DNA from: Mycobacterium sp.
Lineage (GTDB): Bacteria > Actinomycetota > Actinomycetes > Mycobacteriales > Mycobacteriaceae
Length of the DNA stretch: 7,719 nucleotides
Direction of reading: 5' to 3'
NCBI GenBank assembly: GCA_023264755.1
Contig: JAHFVB010000233.1
Location: 1-7,719, forward strand
Part shown: positions 5,614 to 7,719 of the stretch, piece by piece
Layout: each line of letters begins with the position of its first letter
How positions within the stretch are numbered: position 1 is the first letter of the stretch
The notes under the pieces: generated by a model
Told to the model about the DNA's origin: nothing
What the model saw: the letters and a program-made list of their open reading frames with translations, nothing else
Database searches by the model: none
Program-made: the position numbers and the translations under genes

Positions 5614-7719
5614 GTGCCCGTCCTCAAACTGAACGACCGAATTCCCACGAGTACGACCGCCAGTACGACGCTGTCCAACCGTCCCGAGGGACGAGAACGG
5701 AAACGACTGATGCGTCAGGGCCCACTCGCCGGGCGGTACCCGGCCGTGGCCGCCATGGTGACGCTGGCGTTGATCCCCTACCTGGCGCTGTCGGCGGCCT
5801 TCGACCCGCTGGTACCGATCATCTCCGAGCAGTTGCACATGAGCACCCAGGCCCTGAGCCTCAGTTCGGGCCTGGGCAATGCCGCCTATGCGGTCGGCAC
5901 GGTGCTGGCGGTTCAGTTCGCCCAGCACCTTCCACAACGCAGAATGCTCTTGGGTTATGCGGTCGTACTTGTGGTGGGTTCGGTGCTCGCCGCCGCCGCG
6001 CAGAACGCCGGCATGTTCATCTCCGGGCACGTCCTGCAGGGCTTGGCCACCAGCATGCTGTTGATCGCCGCCGCTCCGCCGCTGACCATCGGCTTCCCGA
6101 AGGCCAAACTGCGCCACACCGCCGTGATCATGAACATGTGCGTGTTCGGCGCCGTCGCCCTCGGCCCGTTCGTCGGCGGCGCCCAAGCCGAAGCGCACGC
6201 CTGGCGACCGCTGTTCTGGATCGTGGCGGCAGTCGCATTCCTGGCGCTCGTGATGGCCGCGTTGACGTTCGACGATGCCCCGCCCGCCGACCCCGACGCA
6301 CCGCGCGACCTGTGGGCCATCGCGCTGGCCGCAGCCGGGTGCGCCGCGGGCTTCATCGGCGCCGCCCAACTCACCACCCACGGCTTCACCGACGCCGCGG
6401 TGACGGTGCCACTGTTCGGCGGCCTGGCGCTGATCGTCGTGCTGATCGTCTACCAATTCCGCACCCCTCGCCCGCTGCTGACCATTCGCACGGTGCTGAC
6501 CAGTTCGATCCCCGTCGCCGGTGTCGGGGTGGCCCTGTTCGCCGCGGCCGCATCGGTGGCCGCGACCGCGCTGACGGCCAATGTGCTGTTGCAGACCTAC
6601 AGTCCGGTCCACGTGGGCCTGCTGTACCTGCCCGAGCTCGGCGGCGCGATCGTCATGGCGTTCGTCTTCGGCGCCGTCATCACCCGGCGGGCGATGCACT
6701 ACCTTCCGCTCGTCGGAATGGCGTTGCTCGCCGCCGGGATCGTGACCTTCCAGTTCGCCCTTCCGGCCAACCAACCGCTGGTTCTGCTCGGGGCGGCCCT
6801 GACCGGACTGGCCCTGGGTGCGACCGTGGCACCCGCGTTGTTCGTGGCGGGGTTCTCGCTGCAATCGGCGAGTCTGCAGCGCGTCTTCGCGATCATCGAA
6901 CTGCTCCGGGCGGTGGCCGCCTTCATGGTGGCGCCGATCTTCGCGCACTTCGCCGTGACGGCCGCAGCGGATCTCGCGACGGGCACCGGGTATGCGTTGT
7001 GGATCGGGTTGGGGCTCGCGATCGGAGGCGCGGTGTTCGGCGTCGCGATCTACGCGCTGAGCGGAGCCCGGCCGCAGCGCCCCGACTTGGACGAGTTCCT
7101 CGATGGCGACTCCCCGGCCTGGTACTCGCCTCCGCTATTGGCCCGGATTCGTTCGGGCGCAACGTCGCCCGGCCCCGGCCTCGCCGTCCAACGAGTGCCG
7201 CGCACCGCCGCCACGCTGGAACGCTGCGCCCCCGGCGAGGCGGGACCGGTGTTGTTCGCCTACGACGGGTCCGAGCTGGCAGCCGATGCCATCGCCCAGG
7301 CCGCCGCCCAGCTGCCGCCGCGGCGCAAGGCACTCGTCGTCTGCGTCTGGCAGCCCGTCGACGTCGGCTTCACCCCGACCGACCCCAAGCAGTTCAACGC
7401 CGATCGGGCCACCGAGGTCCGCCAGGCCGCGGAGCGAGCAGCGGCCCATGGCGCGGAGCTGGCCCGGGAGGCCGGGTTCCTCGCCCAGAGCACGGCAGTC
7501 GAGTCGGCGCCCACCTGGAAGGGCATCGTGGCGGCGGCCGAGGAGCACCAGGCCAGCTTGATCGTGCTCGGACCGCACCGGCGCAATGGACTGCTCGGAC
7601 ACCTTCAGGGCAGCGTTGCGGCCGCGGTGGTCGCGCACACCGCCACGCCCGTGCTCATCATCCCGCAGGGGAATACGCGATCCCCGGTTCCTGCTGAGGC
7701 TGAAGGTGTCCAATCCAAT
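5614..7719 (+). CDS. MFS transporter (14 TM, DHA2-like) fused to a C-terminal Usp domain; 3' end cut by window
   Basis: The real frame is open from 5596 to the window end and gives 702 residues from GTG 5614 (670 from ATG 5710). After a basic N-tail (RPEGRERKRLMRQG) there are about 14 hydrophobic helices between residues 45 and 480, as in the DHA2/EmrB-QacA drug:H+ antiporter group. Antiporter motif C is clear (GPFVGG at 184-189), whereas motif A after TM2 is degenerate (AQHLPQRRML). A linker of about 60 residues leads to a universal stress protein domain at about 544-690: VLFAYDGSE, VVCVWQP, an Ala/Glu-rich helix, ASLIVLG, the nucleotide-loop region GPHRRNGLLGHLQGS at 653-667, and TPVLIIP. 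The Usp half should be cytoplasmic and may sense ATP or stress to modulate export. The start is unsure: 5614 fits a possible near-leaderless promoter, while 5710 has a weak GGAA 9 nt upstream. No stop occurs before 7719, but the Usp fold is nearly complete. Confidence 0.85.
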   Translation, partial: MPVLKLNDRIPTSTTASTTLSNRPEGRERKRLMRQGPLAGRYPAVAAMVTLALIPYLALSAAFDPLVPIISEQLHMSTQALSLSSGLGNAAYAVGTVLAVQFAQHLPQRRMLLGYAVVLVVGSVLAAAAQNAGMFISGHVLQGLATSMLLIAAAPPLTIGFPKAKLRHTAVIMNMCVFGAVALGPFVGGAQAEAHAWRPLFWIVAAVAFLALVMAALTFDDAPPADPDAPRDLWAIALAAAGCAAGFIGAAQLTTHGFTDAAVTVPLFGGLALIVVLIVYQFRTPRPLLTIRTVLTSSIPVAGVGVALFAAAASVAATALTANVLLQTYSPVHVGLLYLPELGGAIVMAFVFGAVITRRAMHYLPLVGMALLAAGIVTFQFALPANQPLVLLGAALTGLALGATVAPALFVAGFSLQSASLQRVFAIIELLRAVAAFMVAPIFAHFAVTAAADLATGTGYALWIGLGLAIGGAVFGVAIYALSGARPQRPDLDEFLDGDSPAWYSPPLLARIRSGATSPGPGLAVQRVPRTAATLERCAPGEAGPVLFAYDGSELAADAIAQAAAQLPPRRKALVVCVWQPVDVGFTPTDPKQFNADRATEVRQAAERAAAHGAELAREAGFLAQSTAVESAPTWKGIVAAAEEHQASLIVLGPHRRNGLLGHLQGSVAAAVVAHTATPVLIIPQGNTRSPVPAEAEGVQSN

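Noticed and set aside
5317..6948. A 543-codon open frame on the minus strand.
   Set aside because: Composition dominated by Arg, Gly, Gln and His with no domain signature; it is antisense to two clear MFS genes.
5520..7697. A 725-codon open frame on the plus strand, longer than the frame called as the MFS-Usp gene.
   Set aside because: Its product is very rich in Arg, Gly and Pro with no hydrophobic helices or motifs, as expected for an off-frame reading of high-GC DNA. The frame starting 5614/5710 encodes a recognisable membrane protein and Usp domain.

Overview
The window is high-GC DNA (about two thirds G+C) with GTG as well as ATG starts, strong third-position GC bias, TANNNT -10 boxes close to start codons, and protein families typical of Mycobacterium and close relatives. 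I read it as chromosomal DNA of a mycobacterium. The species cannot be decided from the sequence alone. There are no rRNA or tRNA genes, no insertion sequence and no CRISPR array.

Layout, left to right. Bases 1-89 hold the 3' end of an unidentified plus-strand gene. It converges on a minus-strand gene (152-1300) for an exported, Tat-type glycoside hydrolase of the GH5 / cellulase-like fold. Divergent from that, at 1470-1736, is a small YdeI/OmpD-associated (OmdA) domain protein. It converges on a minus-strand short-chain dehydrogenase (1796-2632). The two stop codons are separated by a 21-bp tandem repeat (about 3.9 copies), every unit of which carries CTAG and so an in-frame stop for both genes. 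Next comes a short relic of a molybdopterin-binding xanthine dehydrogenase/aldehyde oxidoreductase subunit (about 2694-2966), then an intact SHOCT-domain gene (3027-3767), then a shrunken minus-strand relic of a zinc-dependent alcohol dehydrogenase (3781 to about 4025). The last 3.6 kb carries two consecutive plus-strand major facilitator genes: a 12-TM sugar/organic-acid-porter-like protein (4136-5503), and a 14-TM drug-antiporter-like protein with a C-terminal universal stress protein domain (5614 to beyond the window end).

The genes do not form an obvious single pathway; most are separate transcription units. Recurrent themes are (i) apparent leaderless expression of three genes, with TANNNT 6-7 nt before the start codon, (ii) decay of two redox-enzyme genes on either side of the SHOCT gene, and (iii) a possible stress link for the last gene, which has both a Usp domain and a candidate SigH/SigE-type promoter. 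I see no convincing evidence of an entirely new multi-gene system. The most interesting objects are the MFS-Usp fusion and the double-stop tandem repeat.
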